DNA of 64,000 nt from positions 50,664,581 through 50,728,580 of the forward strand of contig OX442314.1 in the NCBI GenBank assembly GCA_949358305.1, in the 5' to 3' direction. A program made the position numbers and the translations under genes. Each line of letters starts with the position of its first letter. Within the stretch, counting starts at the first letter, position 1. Of this stretch, positions 40,242 through 53,800 are shown piece after piece. This stretch comes from Strigamia acuminata (taxonomy: Eukaryota > Arthropoda > Chilopoda > Geophilomorpha > Linotaeniidae). The notes under the pieces were generated by a model. It was given only the letters and a program-made list of their open reading frames with translations, was not told the origin of the DNA and ran no database searches.

Positions 40242-42926
40242 ATACAGTAGCATGAGCGTAACTTGAGTGAATTGATTTTTATATACAATTTTCATCTGCA
40301 TCTTTGCACATTAATTTGTTTAAAAGTAAAAGAAAAAAACAATTTACTTAATTCAACTAATTTGTGTTGTGAGGAGGTGGTCCGATCCATCCGATTCCGA
40401 ATTAACTCAGCGAAGCTTAGGCGGTGGTGGTGGTTTGCCAAAATGGCTAATGGCTGAAATGAAAAGTGAAACAAATACAGAATTGTCGATTCGATTCGAT
40501 TCGCTCGGAGGTACTTGAGTGTGGGACTTGAGGACGGTGAAAGAAAACGCTGAAAACGCTAGCTGCGAGGTCGAGGTCGAGGGAGGATGGAGATTGTTGG
40601 TTGTTGTCTGCACGCGTGCACAAGTGGATGGATGGATGGATGGATGGATGGATGGATGGATGGATGTCGAATTGTCGAGCAAGTGAGGAATAATTTCATT
40701 CCGATAAAGCAGTACGATGGGCGGCAAGTGGCTCTCGTCTCGTCTCATCTCATCTCATCAGGCACGGGAACTCACTCGTACTTGTTGCGCACTCTAGCGA
40801 GTAAATACTAAAATAAAAGAAGCTGATCTGTGATCACGGAGTTATGTTGAAAACGTCATTTGTGCTACTTGTTCCGCGATTAACATTGAATTCAATGCTA
40901 AATGTAAGCCTACTTATTTGCACTTCAGTACAAAACATTATATTTATTAATATATAGGTATAGGTCTGTATATATCCTAGTACAGGGTATATATAGTCTA
41001 GCTTATATAAAGCTGTTGTGCACCCACAGGATTATGCCATTTGATAATGTGAGCCGGTCGGGTGAGGACTGAGCCGAGGAGCGAGTTAGGAGTTAGCCAT
41101 TTTGTGAATCTTATTGTGAATTTTATTTGTGATTGTTGAGCGTGGCGAGGCGAGGCGAGGCGAGGCGAGGCGAGGCGAGGAGCGGAGCCATTTTAATCTC
41201 ATTTAGAAGGTACTCGTAGAGTTGTGATTTGAATTGGTTTGAAATTGCTGAAATTGAATTGAAAATTTGAAAATTAAAAAGGAAAATAAAGTTTGAAATG
41301 ACATTTTATTTGATTTCTTCTGTCTATTTTGTCTATTTATTTCATTTGATTTGATTTGGGATGATGATTAAGCCAGATATATTTTGATGAATTTCGAGTG
41401 AATTTGTACGTGATTTTGATGAAATTCGAGTTAATTCTATAAGATTTTGATGAGTTCAAGTGAATTTATTGAGATTTTGATGAATTGCGAGTGAATTTCA
41501 AACGTTTTTTGTAAATTTCAAACGATTTTTGTAAATTTTAAACGGTTTTTTGTAAATTTTAAACGGTTTTTTGTTATTTCCCTCCAAATTTTGGAATTTT
41601 GATCAAATTCTCCATTTTTCTCAAATTTGACAAATTTTTGTCAAATGTTTGTCAAATTTTTCTCAACTTTTTCTCAACTTTTTCTCAACTTTTTCTCAAC
41701 TTTTTCTCAACTTTTTCTCAACTTTTTCTCAACTTTTTCTCAACTTTTTCTCAACTTTTTCTCAACTTTTTCTCAACTTTTCCTCAAATTTTTCTCAAAT
41801 TTTGAGAAATTTTGAGAAATTTTTCTCAAATGTTTGTCAAATTTTTCTCAACATTTTGTCAAATTTTTCTCAACTTTTTCTCAACTTTTTCTCAACTTTT
41901 TCTCAACTTTTTCTCAACTTTTTCTCAACTTTTTCTCAACTTTTTCTCAACTTTTTCTCAAATTTTGACAAATTTTGAGAAATTTTTCTCAATTTTTTTT
42001 AAAATTTGACAAATTTTTCTCAAACTTGACAAATTTTTCTCAAATTTGACAAATTACTAACAATTTTTGACAGCCTCGAATAAACGCCGGGGCGTTTATT
42101 AATTTATTCGACCCGACCCACTGCCGGGCGGGTCGGTTCGGGGCGGCATTTATGAGTGCACTACACGACGCCCAGCCCCCGGCGTTTAATCGAGTCCCGG
42201 CGCTTAGTCACGTCCGGCGTTTAATCGAGGCAGTACGGTATTTGCCAAATTTTTTTGACAAATTTTGACAAATTTTGTCAATTTTTTTTGACAAACATTT
42301 TTGACAAATTTTGACAAATTTTTTTGACAAATTTTAACAAATTTTATTTTTTATCAAAGTTTCTACAAATTTTTCTCAAATTTTCCCTCAAATTGTGCCT
42401 TATTTCCCAAATTTTCCCTACACATTTTCTCATTTTGCCCCAAATTTTGAAATTTTTGTCCAATTTTTGTCAAATTTTGGTCAAATATTGGTAACATAAC
42501 CTAAAGTGCCTTAACTTAACCTAACGTGCCCTTAAACGTTACATTTTGTAACGTTTCAATGATGAAAATGGCTAAAAATGGCCATTTTTTGATGAAAAAT
42601 GGCTAAAAATGGCCATTTTATGATAAAAAGTGGCTGAAAATGGCCATTTTTTGATGAGAAATGGCTAAAAATGGCAATTTTTGATGAAATACAGCCATTT
42701 TTTTTTCATAAAAAAGCCTAAAATTAGCCAGATATTATTGCAATGCTGAATGCCAAAGTGATAATTAAAAGCAAATAACCGAAAGCTTCAAATTGCGGCC
42801 CAAGCGTTTACAGTATTTTATCGATTAAGAACCCGGCTCCAATTCGAAGCTTTCTGGTATGTCAACTATGGGCCTACATACATGTTTTGGTTTGTGTTTT
42901 TTTTTTTTTTTTTTTTTCTTTTGCAG

Positions 42927-44674
42927 TTGAGCATTGGTTTCTGCGCCATCAAAGCGAACATGTTGCCATGTTACACGAAGGTATTTCCCGCTACGCATCT
43001 ACTTACGACAAGGACTCGGTCCATTCGTTTCCATTTTACTCGGATTTAAATGATGAAAAAGAGACTATCAAAATGCTTATTTCAAAAGACATGTCTAAGC
43101 TGAATATAATCCCAACTAGTGACAAAGAAAAACCTCCAATAATGACAGATTGTGAAAAAGCAAAAAGATCACAAAATTTGGATAAAAACCAATCAGAGAC
43201 ATCCCTGAATTTAAATTACAATCAAGCAAAAAGCTCAGTAAAATTGGATTACCAACAAACAGAGAGATCTCAAAATTTGAATGATGAACGACGAAAAAAA
43301 TCACCAATTTTGGATTTCGAGCCTAAAGGAAGATCGTTAAATTTGGATTACGAACAACCAGAAATATATCTAAGTTTGGATTATGAAGAACCAGAGAGAT
43401 CCCGAAATTTGAATTTCGCACAGCCAAAACCATCCCTAAATTTAAATTACGACAAACCAGAATTTTCCCAGAATATCGATGAGGAAACATTAGAAAAATT
43501 ACTTCATCCGGGTTCTGATGACACAGTGACATTTCTTTTTCAGTCATATACTGAAAAAAGAGAAAGAATTCTACAATCCGTTCATGAAAATCTACGAAAT
43601 TCTGACAAACTACCAAGATTACATGATCCAGATTGTGCAATACAATTAAGATCATATATTCCAGATTCTGAAACACTATTGAAATTACGTCAACTAGATT
43701 CAGAAGTACTAGTAAGATTACAAGACGCAGACACTGAAACACAACCAAGACCGCGTCAAGCAGAGCCTGAAAGACAATTACAATTAAATCAAATTGATTG
43801 TGAAGCAGAATTGCAATTACATCAAATGGATTCCGAAACACTACTAAGATTTCATCATCCTGATTCGAAAACACTGCAAAGATTTCATCATCCGAATTCT
43901 GAAACACTACTTAGATTTCATAGTCCAGATTCTGAAACACTACTTAGATTTCATAGTCCAGATTCTGAACCGGAATTACAATTACATCAAATAGATTATT
44001 CTGAAACACTACTAAGGTTACACAATCTCGATTTTGAAACCACACCAAGTTTTTACCATCTCGACTCTGAAAAAATGCTGAGCTTACGTCATCCAGATAC
44101 TGAATCATCGACAACGTTACATCACTTAGATTCAGAAACACTTGTAAGATTACATCAGCTGGATTCTGAATTCCCGTCAATATTACATCATTTAGATTCT
44201 GAAACGCTACAAAGATTACATCAGCTAGATTCTGAAAATGCACCGAGATCACATCACCAAGACTCTGAAATAATGCAGAGATTACACCATTCAGATTCCG
44301 ATAAATTACCGAGAGTTCATCATCCAGATTCTGAAAAACCACCACGAGTGCATTATCCAGATTATGATAAACCCGAAAGACTACTAAAATCGGATTATTC
44401 TGAAAAACCAGACAGACTGGTAAAATTCGATAATTCCGAACATCGACCAGGAATATTTTTGGATTCATATTTTGAAAAAGCGTCTCCACCAATCACAAAT
44501 TTAGATCCCGGCAAGCCACCATTACCAATCATGTTCCTGAGAGCCGATCCCGGCAAACCGCCAAAACCAAAAATAAACATGTCAAATTCAAATTCAAATT
44601 CAAATTCAAATTCCAGCAAGATACCAAAACCCATCTCGAGCAAAGATGTTCGAATACCGGAGAAATATTTTTAG
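42927..44674 (+). CDS. Terminal-exon ORF, copy 9
   Basis: Same 581-residue product as copy 1 with no amino-acid difference seen. Acceptor CAG ends at 42926. Confidence 0.7.
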
Positions 44675-45014
44675 ATTTAAGATGTAAGATTCGATTAAAT
44701 ATTCAATATTGTGTCTAGAAATTAAACACAAAAATGTACCGCAACTTTTGAATAAGTTGTTAAAAAAAAAACAGTTAAATATAAAATTTTAAAAAAATAT
44801 ATATACTCAATTTTTATTACATTTATTCGTATGTCCCACACAACAAAAATATTGTTTTCTTTGCACCAGAATTAAGACAGCATTGTGTCGCAAATAAAAA
44901 TGCATTTTGAGTAAAATTCCAAACCTCTTGTAAAATAATCTCAAAATTTATACAATAAACATTTGTTCCATTAATTTAATACCGCAACAACAAAATTATA
45001 TAATATAAAAAAGT

Positions 45015-45266
45015 ATGAAATTAATTCATCCAATTGATGAGAGAGAGAACTAACCGGGTTAGGTTTAGGTCGTGGGCCTAACTTTGTACTTAACCAACTG
45101 GACACATTTGAATCAATGATCAAACTAATCAAACCAATCTTAAACGATGTATGTCTTAATTTCTTCTAAGTAAATCCACTTCATTTCGCAGTAGGGTTTG
45201 ACATTTTGGTTCCGGTTTTGGTTTACCTTTTGTTTCGATCCGGGCTGTGAAGAAAACCTAAAATTG
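45015..45266 (+). pseudogene. Exon 1-2 remnant, unit 9
   Basis: Frameshifted exon 1 from ATG 45015, open exon 2 at 45195-45266. Confidence 0.72.
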
Positions 45267-45290
45267 GTAAGAAACGTCTTTACTGGGAAA

Positions 45291-45325
<35 letters not shown>

Positions 45326-48010
45326 ATACAGTAGCATGAGCGTAACTTGAGTGAATTGATTTTTATATACAATTTTCATCTGCATCTTTGCACATTAATT
45401 TGTTTAAAAGTAAAAGAAAAAAACAATTTACTTAATTCAACTAATTTGTGTTGTGAGGAGGTGGTCCGATCCATCCGATTCCGAATTAACTCAGCGAAGC
45501 TTAGGCGGTGGTGGTGGTTTGCCAAAATGGCTAATGGCTGAAATGAAAAGTGAAACAAATACAGAATTGTCGATTCGATTCGATTCGCTCGGAGGTACTT
45601 GAGTGTGGGACTTGAGGACGGTGAAAGAAAACGCTGAAAACGCTAGCTGCGAGGTCGAGGTCGAGGGAGGATGGAGATTGTTGGTTGTTGTCTGCACGCG
45701 TGCACAAGTGGATGGATGGATGGATGGATGGATGGATGGATGGATGGATGTCGAATTGTCGAGCAAGTGAGGAATAATTTCATTCCGATAAAGCAGTACG
45801 ATGGGCGGCAAGTGGCTCTCGTCTCGTCTCATCTCATCTCATCAGGCACGGGAACTCACTCGTACTTGTTGCGCACTCTAGCGAGTAAATACTAAAATAA
45901 AAGAAGCTGATCTGTGATCACGGAGTTATGTTGAAAACGTCATTTGTGCTACTTGTTCCGCGATTAACATTGAATTCAATGCTAAATGTAAGCCTACTTA
46001 TTTGCACTTCAGTACAAAACATTATATTTATTAATATATAGGTATAGGTCTGTATATATCCTAGTACAGGGTATATATAGTCTAGCTTATATAAAGCTGT
46101 TGTGCACCCACAGGATTATGCCATTTGATAATGTGAGCCGGTCGGGTGAGGACTGAGCCGAGGAGCGAGTTAGGAGTTAGCCATTTTGTGAATCTTATTG
46201 TGAATTTTATTTGTGATTGTTGAGCGTGGCGAGGCGAGGCGAGGCGAGGCGAGGCGAGGCGAGGAGCGGAGCCATTTTAATCTCATTTAGAAGGTACTCG
46301 TAGAGTTGTGATTTGAATTGGTTTGAAATTGCTGAAATTGAATTGAAAATTTGAAAATTAAAAAGGAAAATAAAGTTTGAAATGACATTTTATTTGATTT
46401 CTTCTGTCTATTTTGTCTATTTATTTCATTTGATTTGATTTGGGATGATGATTAAGCCAGATATATTTTGATGAATTTCGAGTGAATTTGTACGTGATTT
46501 TGATGAAATTCGAGTTAATTCTATAAGATTTTGATGAGTTCAAGTGAATTTATTGAGATTTTGATGAATTGCGAGTGAATTTCAAACGTTTTTTGTAAAT
46601 TTCAAACGATTTTTGTAAATTTTAAACGGTTTTTTGTAAATTTTAAACGGTTTTTTGTTATTTCCCTCCAAATTTTGGAATTTTGATCAAATTCTCCATT
46701 TTTCTCAAATTTGACAAATTTTTGTCAAATGTTTGTCAAATTTTTCTCAACTTTTTCTCAACTTTTTCTCAACTTTTTCTCAACTTTTTCTCAACTTTTT
46801 CTCAACTTTTTCTCAACTTTTTCTCAACTTTTTCTCAACTTTTTCTCAACTTTTTCTCAACTTTTCCTCAAATTTTTCTCAAATTTTGAGAAATTTTGAG
46901 AAATTTTTCTCAAATGTTTGTCAAATTTTTCTCAACATTTTGTCAAATTTTTCTCAACTTTTTCTCAACTTTTTCTCAACTTTTTCTCAACTTTTTCTCA
47001 ACTTTTTCTCAACTTTTTCTCAACTTTTTCTCAACTTTTTCTCAAATTTTGACAAATTTTGAGAAATTTTTCTCAATTTTTTTTAAAATTTGACAAATTT
47101 TTCTCAAACTTGACAAATTTTTCTCAAATTTGACAAATTACTAACAATTTTTGACAGCCTCGAATAAACGCCGGGGCGTTTATTAATTTATTCGACCCGA
47201 CCCACTGCCGGGCGGGTCGGTTCGGGGCGGCATTTATGAGTGCACTACACGACGCCCAGCCCCCGGCGTTTAATCGAGTCCCGGCGCTTAGTCACGTCCG
47301 GCGTTTAATCGAGGCAGTACGGTATTTGCCAAATTTTTTTGACAAATTTTGACAAATTTTGTCAATTTTTTTTGACAAACATTTTTGACAAATTTTGACA
47401 AATTTTTTTGACAAATTTTAACAAATTTTATTTTTTATCAAAGTTTCTACAAATTTTTCTCAAATTTTCCCTCAAATTGTGCCTTATTTCCCAAATTTTC
47501 CCTACACATTTTCTCATTTTGCCCCAAATTTTGAAATTTTTGTCCAATTTTTGTCAAATTTTGGTCAAATATTGGTAACATAACCTAAAGTGCCTTAACT
47601 TAACCTAACGTGCCCTTAAACGTTACATTTTGTAACGTTTCAATGATGAAAATGGCTAAAAATGGCCATTTTTTGATGAAAAATGGCTAAAAATGGCCAT
47701 TTTATGATAAAAAGTGGCTGAAAATGGCCATTTTTTGATGAGAAATGGCTAAAAATGGCAATTTTTGATGAAATACAGCCATTTTTTTTTCATAAAAAAG
47801 CCTAAAATTAGCCAGATATTATTGCAATGCTGAATGCCAAAGTGATAATTAAAAGCAAATAACCGAAAGCTTCAAATTGCGGCCCAAGCGTTTACAGTAT
47901 TTTATCGATTAAGAACCCGGCTCCAATTCGAAGCTTTCTGGTATGTCAACTATGGGCCTACATACATGTTTTGGTTTGTGTTTTTTTTTTTTTTTTTTTT
48001 TCTTTTGCAG

Positions 48011-49758
48011 TTGAGCATTGGTTTCTGCGCCATCAAAGCGAACATGTTGCCATGTTACACGAAGGTATTTCCCGCTACGCATCTACTTACGACAAGGACT
48101 CGGTCCATTCGTTTCCATTTTACTCGGATTTAAATGATGAAAAAGAGACTATCAAAATGCTTATTTCAAAAGACATGTCTAAGCTGAATATAATCCCAAC
48201 TAGTGACAAAGAAAAACCTCCAATAATGACAGATTGTGAAAAAGCAAAAAGATCACAAAATTTGGATAAAAACCAATCAGAGACATCCCTGAATTTAAAT
48301 TACAATCAAGCAAAAAGCTCAGTAAAATTGGATTACCAACAAACAGAGAGATCTCAAAATTTGAATGATGAACGACGAAAAAAATCACCAATTTTGGATT
48401 TCGAGCCTAAAGGAAGATCGTTAAATTTGGATTACGAACAACCAGAAATATATCTAAGTTTGGATTATGAAGAACCAGAGAGATCCCGAAATTTGAATTT
48501 CGCACAGCCAAAACCATCCCTAAATTTAAATTACGACAAACCAGAATTTTCCCAGAATATCGATGAGGAAACATTAGAAAAATTACTTCATCCGGGTTCT
48601 GATGACACAGTGACATTTCTTTTTCAGTCATATACTGAAAAAAGAGAAAGAATTCTACAATCCGTTCATGAAAATCTACGAAATTCTGACAAACTACCAA
48701 GATTACATGATCCAGATTGTGCAATACAATTAAGATCATATATTCCAGATTCTGAAACACTATTGAAATTACGTCAACTAGATTCAGAAGTACTAGTAAG
48801 ATTACAAGACGCAGACACTGAAACACAACCAAGACCGCGTCAAGCAGAGCCTGAAAGACAATTACAATTAAATCAAATTGATTGTGAAGCAGAATTGCAA
48901 TTACATCAAATGGATTCCGAAACACTACTAAGATTTCATCATCCTGATTCGAAAACACTGCAAAGATTTCATCATCCGAATTCTGAAACACTACTTAGAT
49001 TTCATAGTCCAGATTCTGAAACACTACTTAGATTTCATAGTCCAGATTCTGAACCGGAATTACAATTACATCAAATAGATTATTCTGAAACACTACTAAG
49101 GTTACACAATCTCGATTTTGAAACCACACCAAGTTTTTACCATCTCGACTCTGAAAAAATGCTGAGCTTACGTCATCCAGATACTGAATCATCGACAACG
49201 TTACATCACTTAGATTCAGAAACACTTGTAAGATTACATCAGCTGGATTCTGAATTCCCGTCAATATTACATCATTTAGATTCTGAAACGCTACAAAGAT
49301 TACATCAGCTAGATTCTGAAAATGCACCGAGATCACATCACCAAGACTCTGAAATAATGCAGAGATTACACCATTCAGATTCCGATAAATTACCGAGAGT
49401 TCATCATCCAGATTCTGAAAAACCACCACGAGTGCATTATCCAGATTATGATAAACCCGAAAGACTACTAAAATCGGATTATTCTGAAAAACCAGACAGA
49501 CTGGTAAAATTCGATAATTCCGAACATCGACCAGGAATATTTTTGGATTCATATTTTGAAAAAGCGTCTCCACCAATCACAAATTTAGATCCCGGCAAGC
49601 CACCATTACCAATCATGTTCCTGAGAGCCGATCCCGGCAAACCGCCAAAACCAAAAATAAACATGTCAAATTCAAATTCAAATTCAAATTCAAATTCCAG
49701 CAAGATACCAAAACCCATCTCGAGCAAAGATGTTCGAATACCGGAGAAATATTTTTAG
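48011..49758 (+). CDS. Terminal-exon ORF, copy 10
   Basis: Same 581-residue product as copy 1 with no amino-acid difference seen. Acceptor CAG ends at 48010. Confidence 0.7.
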
Positions 49759-50098
49759 ATTTAAGATGTAAGATTCGATTAAATATTCAATATTGTGTCT
49801 AGAAATTAAACACAAAAATGTACCGCAACTTTTGAATAAGTTGTTAAAAAAAAAACAGTTAAATATAAAATTTTAAAAAAATATATATACTCAATTTTTA
49901 TTACATTTATTCGTATGTCCCACACAACAAAAATATTGTTTTCTTTGCACCAGAATTAAGACAGCATTGTGTCGCAAATAAAAATGCATTTTGAGTAAAA
50001 TTCCAAACCTCTTGTAAAATAATCTCAAAATTTATACAATAAACATTTGTTCCATTAATTTAATACCGCAACAACAAAATTATATAATATAAAAAAGT

Positions 50099-50350
50099 AT
50101 GAAATTAATTCATCCAATTGATGAGAGAGAGAACTAACCGGGTTAGGTTTAGGTCGTGGGCCTAACTTTGTACTTAACCAACTGGACACATTTGAATCAA
50201 TGATCAAACTAATCAAACCAATCTTAAACGATGTATGTCTTAATTTCTTCTAAGTAAATCCACTTCATTTCGCAGTAGGGTTTGACATTTTGGTTCCGGT
50301 TTTGGTTTACCTTTTGTTTCGATCCGGGCTGTGAAGAAAACCTAAAATTG
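50099..50350 (+). pseudogene. Exon 1-2 remnant, unit 10
   Basis: Frameshifted exon 1 from ATG 50099, open exon 2 at 50279-50350. Confidence 0.72.
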
Positions 50351-50834
50351 GTAAGAAACGTCTTTACTGGGAAAGAAAGAAATAAATAAATACAGTAGCA
50401 TGAGCGTAACTTGAGTGAATTGATTTTTATATACAATTTTCATCTGCATCTTTGCACATTAATTTGTTTAAAAGTAAAAGAAAAAAACAATTTACTTAAT
50501 TCAACTAATTTGTGTTGTGAGGAGGTGGTCCGATCCATCCGATTCCGAATTAACTCAGCGAAGCTTAGGCGGTGGTGGTGGTTTGCCAAAATGGCTAATG
50601 GCTGAAATGAAAAGTGAAACAAATACAGAATTGTCGATTCGATTCGATTCGCTCGGAGGTACTTGAGTGTGGGACTTGAGGACGGTGAAAGAAAACGCTG
50701 AAAACGCTAGCTGCGAGGTCGAGGTCGAGGGAGGATGGAGATTGTTGGTTGTTGTCTGCACGCGTGCACAAGTGGATGGATGGATGGATGGATGGATGGA
50801 TGGATGGATGTCGAATTGTCGAGCAAGTGAGGAA

Positions 50835-53800
50835 TAATTTCATTCCGATAAAGCAGTACGATGGGCGGCAAGTGGCTCTCGTCTCGTCTCATCTCATCTC
50901 ATCAGGCACGGGAACTCACTCGTACTTGTTGCGCACTCTAGCGAGTAAATACTAAAATAAAAGAAGCTGATCTGTGATCACGGAGTTATGTTGAAAACGT
51001 CATTTGTGCTACTTGTTCCGCGATTAACATTGAATTCAATGCTAAATGTAAGCCTACTTATTTGCACTTCAGTACAAAACATTATATTTATTAATATATA
51101 GGTATAGGTCTGTATATATCCTAGTACAGGGTATATATAGTCTAGCTTATATAAAGCTGTTGTGCACCCACAGGATTATGCCATTTGATAATGTGAGCCG
51201 GTCGGGTGAGGACTGAGCCGAGGAGCGAGTTAGGAGTTAGCCATTTTGTGAATCTTATTGTGAATTTTATTTGTGATTGTTGAGCGTGGCGAGGCGAGGC
51301 GAGGCGAGGCGAGGCGAGGCGAGGAGCGGAGCCATTTTAATCTCATTTAGAAGGTACTCGTAGAGTTGTGATTTGAATTGGTTTGAAATTGCTGAAATTG
51401 AATTGAAAATTTGAAAATTAAAAAGGAAAATAAAGTTTGAAATGACATTTTATTTGATTTCTTCTGTCTATTTTGTCTATTTATTTCATTTGATTTGATT
51501 TGGGATGATGATTAAGCCAGATATATTTTGATGAATTTCGAGTGAATTTGTACGTGATTTTGATGAAATTCGAGTTAATTCTATAAGATTTTGATGAGTT
51601 CAAGTGAATTTATTGAGATTTTGATGAATTGCGAGTGAATTTCAAACGTTTTTTGTAAATTTCAAACGATTTTTGTAAATTTTAAACGGTTTTTTGTAAA
51701 TTTTAAACGGTTTTTTGTTATTTCCCTCCAAATTTTGGAATTTTGATCAAATTCTCCATTTTTCTCAAATTTGACAAATTTTTGTCAAATGTTTGTCAAA
51801 TTTTTCTCAACTTTTTCTCAACTTTTTCTCAACTTTTTCTCAACTTTTTCTCAACTTTTTCTCAACTTTTTCTCAACTTTTTCTCAACTTTTTCTCAACT
51901 TTTTCTCAACTTTTTCTCAACTTTTCCTCAAATTTTTCTCAAATTTTGAGAAATTTTGAGAAATTTTTCTCAAATGTTTGTCAAATTTTTCTCAACATTT
52001 TGTCAAATTTTTCTCAACTTTTTCTCAACTTTTTCTCAACTTTTTCTCAACTTTTTCTCAACTTTTTCTCAACTTTTTCTCAACTTTTTCTCAACTTTTT
52101 CTCAAATTTTGACAAATTTTGAGAAATTTTTCTCAATTTTTTTTAAAATTTGACAAATTTTTCTCAAACTTGACAAATTTTTCTCAAATTTGACAAATTA
52201 CTAACAATTTTTGACAGCCTCGAATAAACGCCGGGGCGTTTATTAATTTATTCGACCCGACCCACTGCCGGGCGGGTCGGTTCGGGGCGGCATTTATGAG
52301 TGCACTACACGACGCCCAGCCCCCGGCGTTTAATCGAGTCCCGGCGCTTAGTCACGTCCGGCGTTTAATCGAGGCAGTACGGTATTTGCCAAATTTTTTT
52401 GACAAATTTTGACAAATTTTGTCAATTTTTTTTGACAAACATTTTTGACAAATTTTGACAAATTTTTTTGACAAATTTTAACAAATTTTATTTTTTATCA
52501 AAGTTTCTACAAATTTTTCTCAAATTTTCCCTCAAATTGTGCCTTATTTCCCAAATTTTCCCTACACATTTTCTCATTTTGCCCCAAATTTTGAAATTTT
52601 TGTCCAATTTTTGTCAAATTTTGGTCAAATATTGGTAACATAACCTAAAGTGCCTTAACTTAACCTAACGTGCCCTTAAACGTTACATTTTGTAACGTTT
52701 CAATGATGAAAATGGCTAAAAATGGCCATTTTTTGATGAAAAATGGCTAAAAATGGCCATTTTATGATAAAAAGTGGCTGAAAATGGCCATTTTTTGATG
52801 AGAAATGGCTAAAAATGGCAATTTTTGATGAAATACAGCCATTTTTTTTTCATAAAAAAGCCTAAAATTAGCCAGATATTATTGCAATGCTGAATGCCAA
52901 AGTGATAATTAAAAGCAAATAACCGAAAGCTTCAAATTGCGGCCCAAGCGTTTACAGTATTTTATCGATTAAGAACCCGGCTCCAATTCGAAGCTTTCTG
53001 GTATGTCAACTATGGGCCTACATACATGTTTTGGTTTGTGTTTTTTTTTTTTTTTTTTTTTCTTTTGCAGTTGAGCATTGGTTTCTGCGCCATCAAAGCG
53101 AACATGTTGCCATGTTACACGAAGGTATTTCCCGCTACGCATCTACTTACGACAAGGACTCGGTCCATTCGTTTCCATTTTACTCGGATTTAAATGATGA
53201 AAAAGAGACTATCAAAATGCTTATTTCAAAAGACACGTCTAAGCTGAATATAATCCCAACTAGTGACAAAGAAAAACCTCCAATAATGACAGATTGTGAA
53301 AAAGCAAAAAGATCACAAAATTTGGATAAAAACCAATCAGAGACATCCCTGAATTTAAATTACAATCAAGCAAAAAGCTCAGTAAAATTGGATTACCAAC
53401 AAACAGAGAGATCTCAAAATTTGAATGATGAACGACGAAAAAAATCACCAATTTTGGATTTCGAGCCTAAAGGAAGATCGTTAAATTTGGATTACGAACA
53501 ACCAGAAATATATCTAAGTTTGGATTATGAAGAACCAGAGAGATCCCGAAATTTGAATTTCGCACAGCCAAAACCATCCCTAAATTTAAATTACGACAAA
53601 CCAGAATTTTCCCAGAATATCGATGAGGAAACATTAGAAAAATTACTTCATCCGGGTTCTGATGACACAGTGACATTTCTTTTTCAGTCATATACTGAAA
53701 AAAGAGAAAGAATTCTACAATCCGTTCATGAAAATCTACGAAATTCTGACAAACTACCAAGATTACATGATCCAGATTGTGCAATACAATTAAGATCATA

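Larger units (their letters stand above)
35607..40690 (+). repeat. Array unit 8
   Basis: Length 5084 bp. Minisatellite 11+8, long ATAA tract, (GGAT)10 at 40626-40666. Carries the C-to-G change (37089) shared with unit 7. Confidence 0.95.
40691..45774 (+). repeat. Array unit 9
   Basis: Length 5084 bp. Minisatellite 11+8, long ATAA tract, (GGAT)10 at 45710-45750. Confidence 0.95.
45775..50834 (+). repeat. Array unit 10
   Basis: Length 5060 bp. Minisatellite 11+8, short ATAA tract, (GGAT)9 at 50774-50810. Same length class as unit 7. Confidence 0.95.
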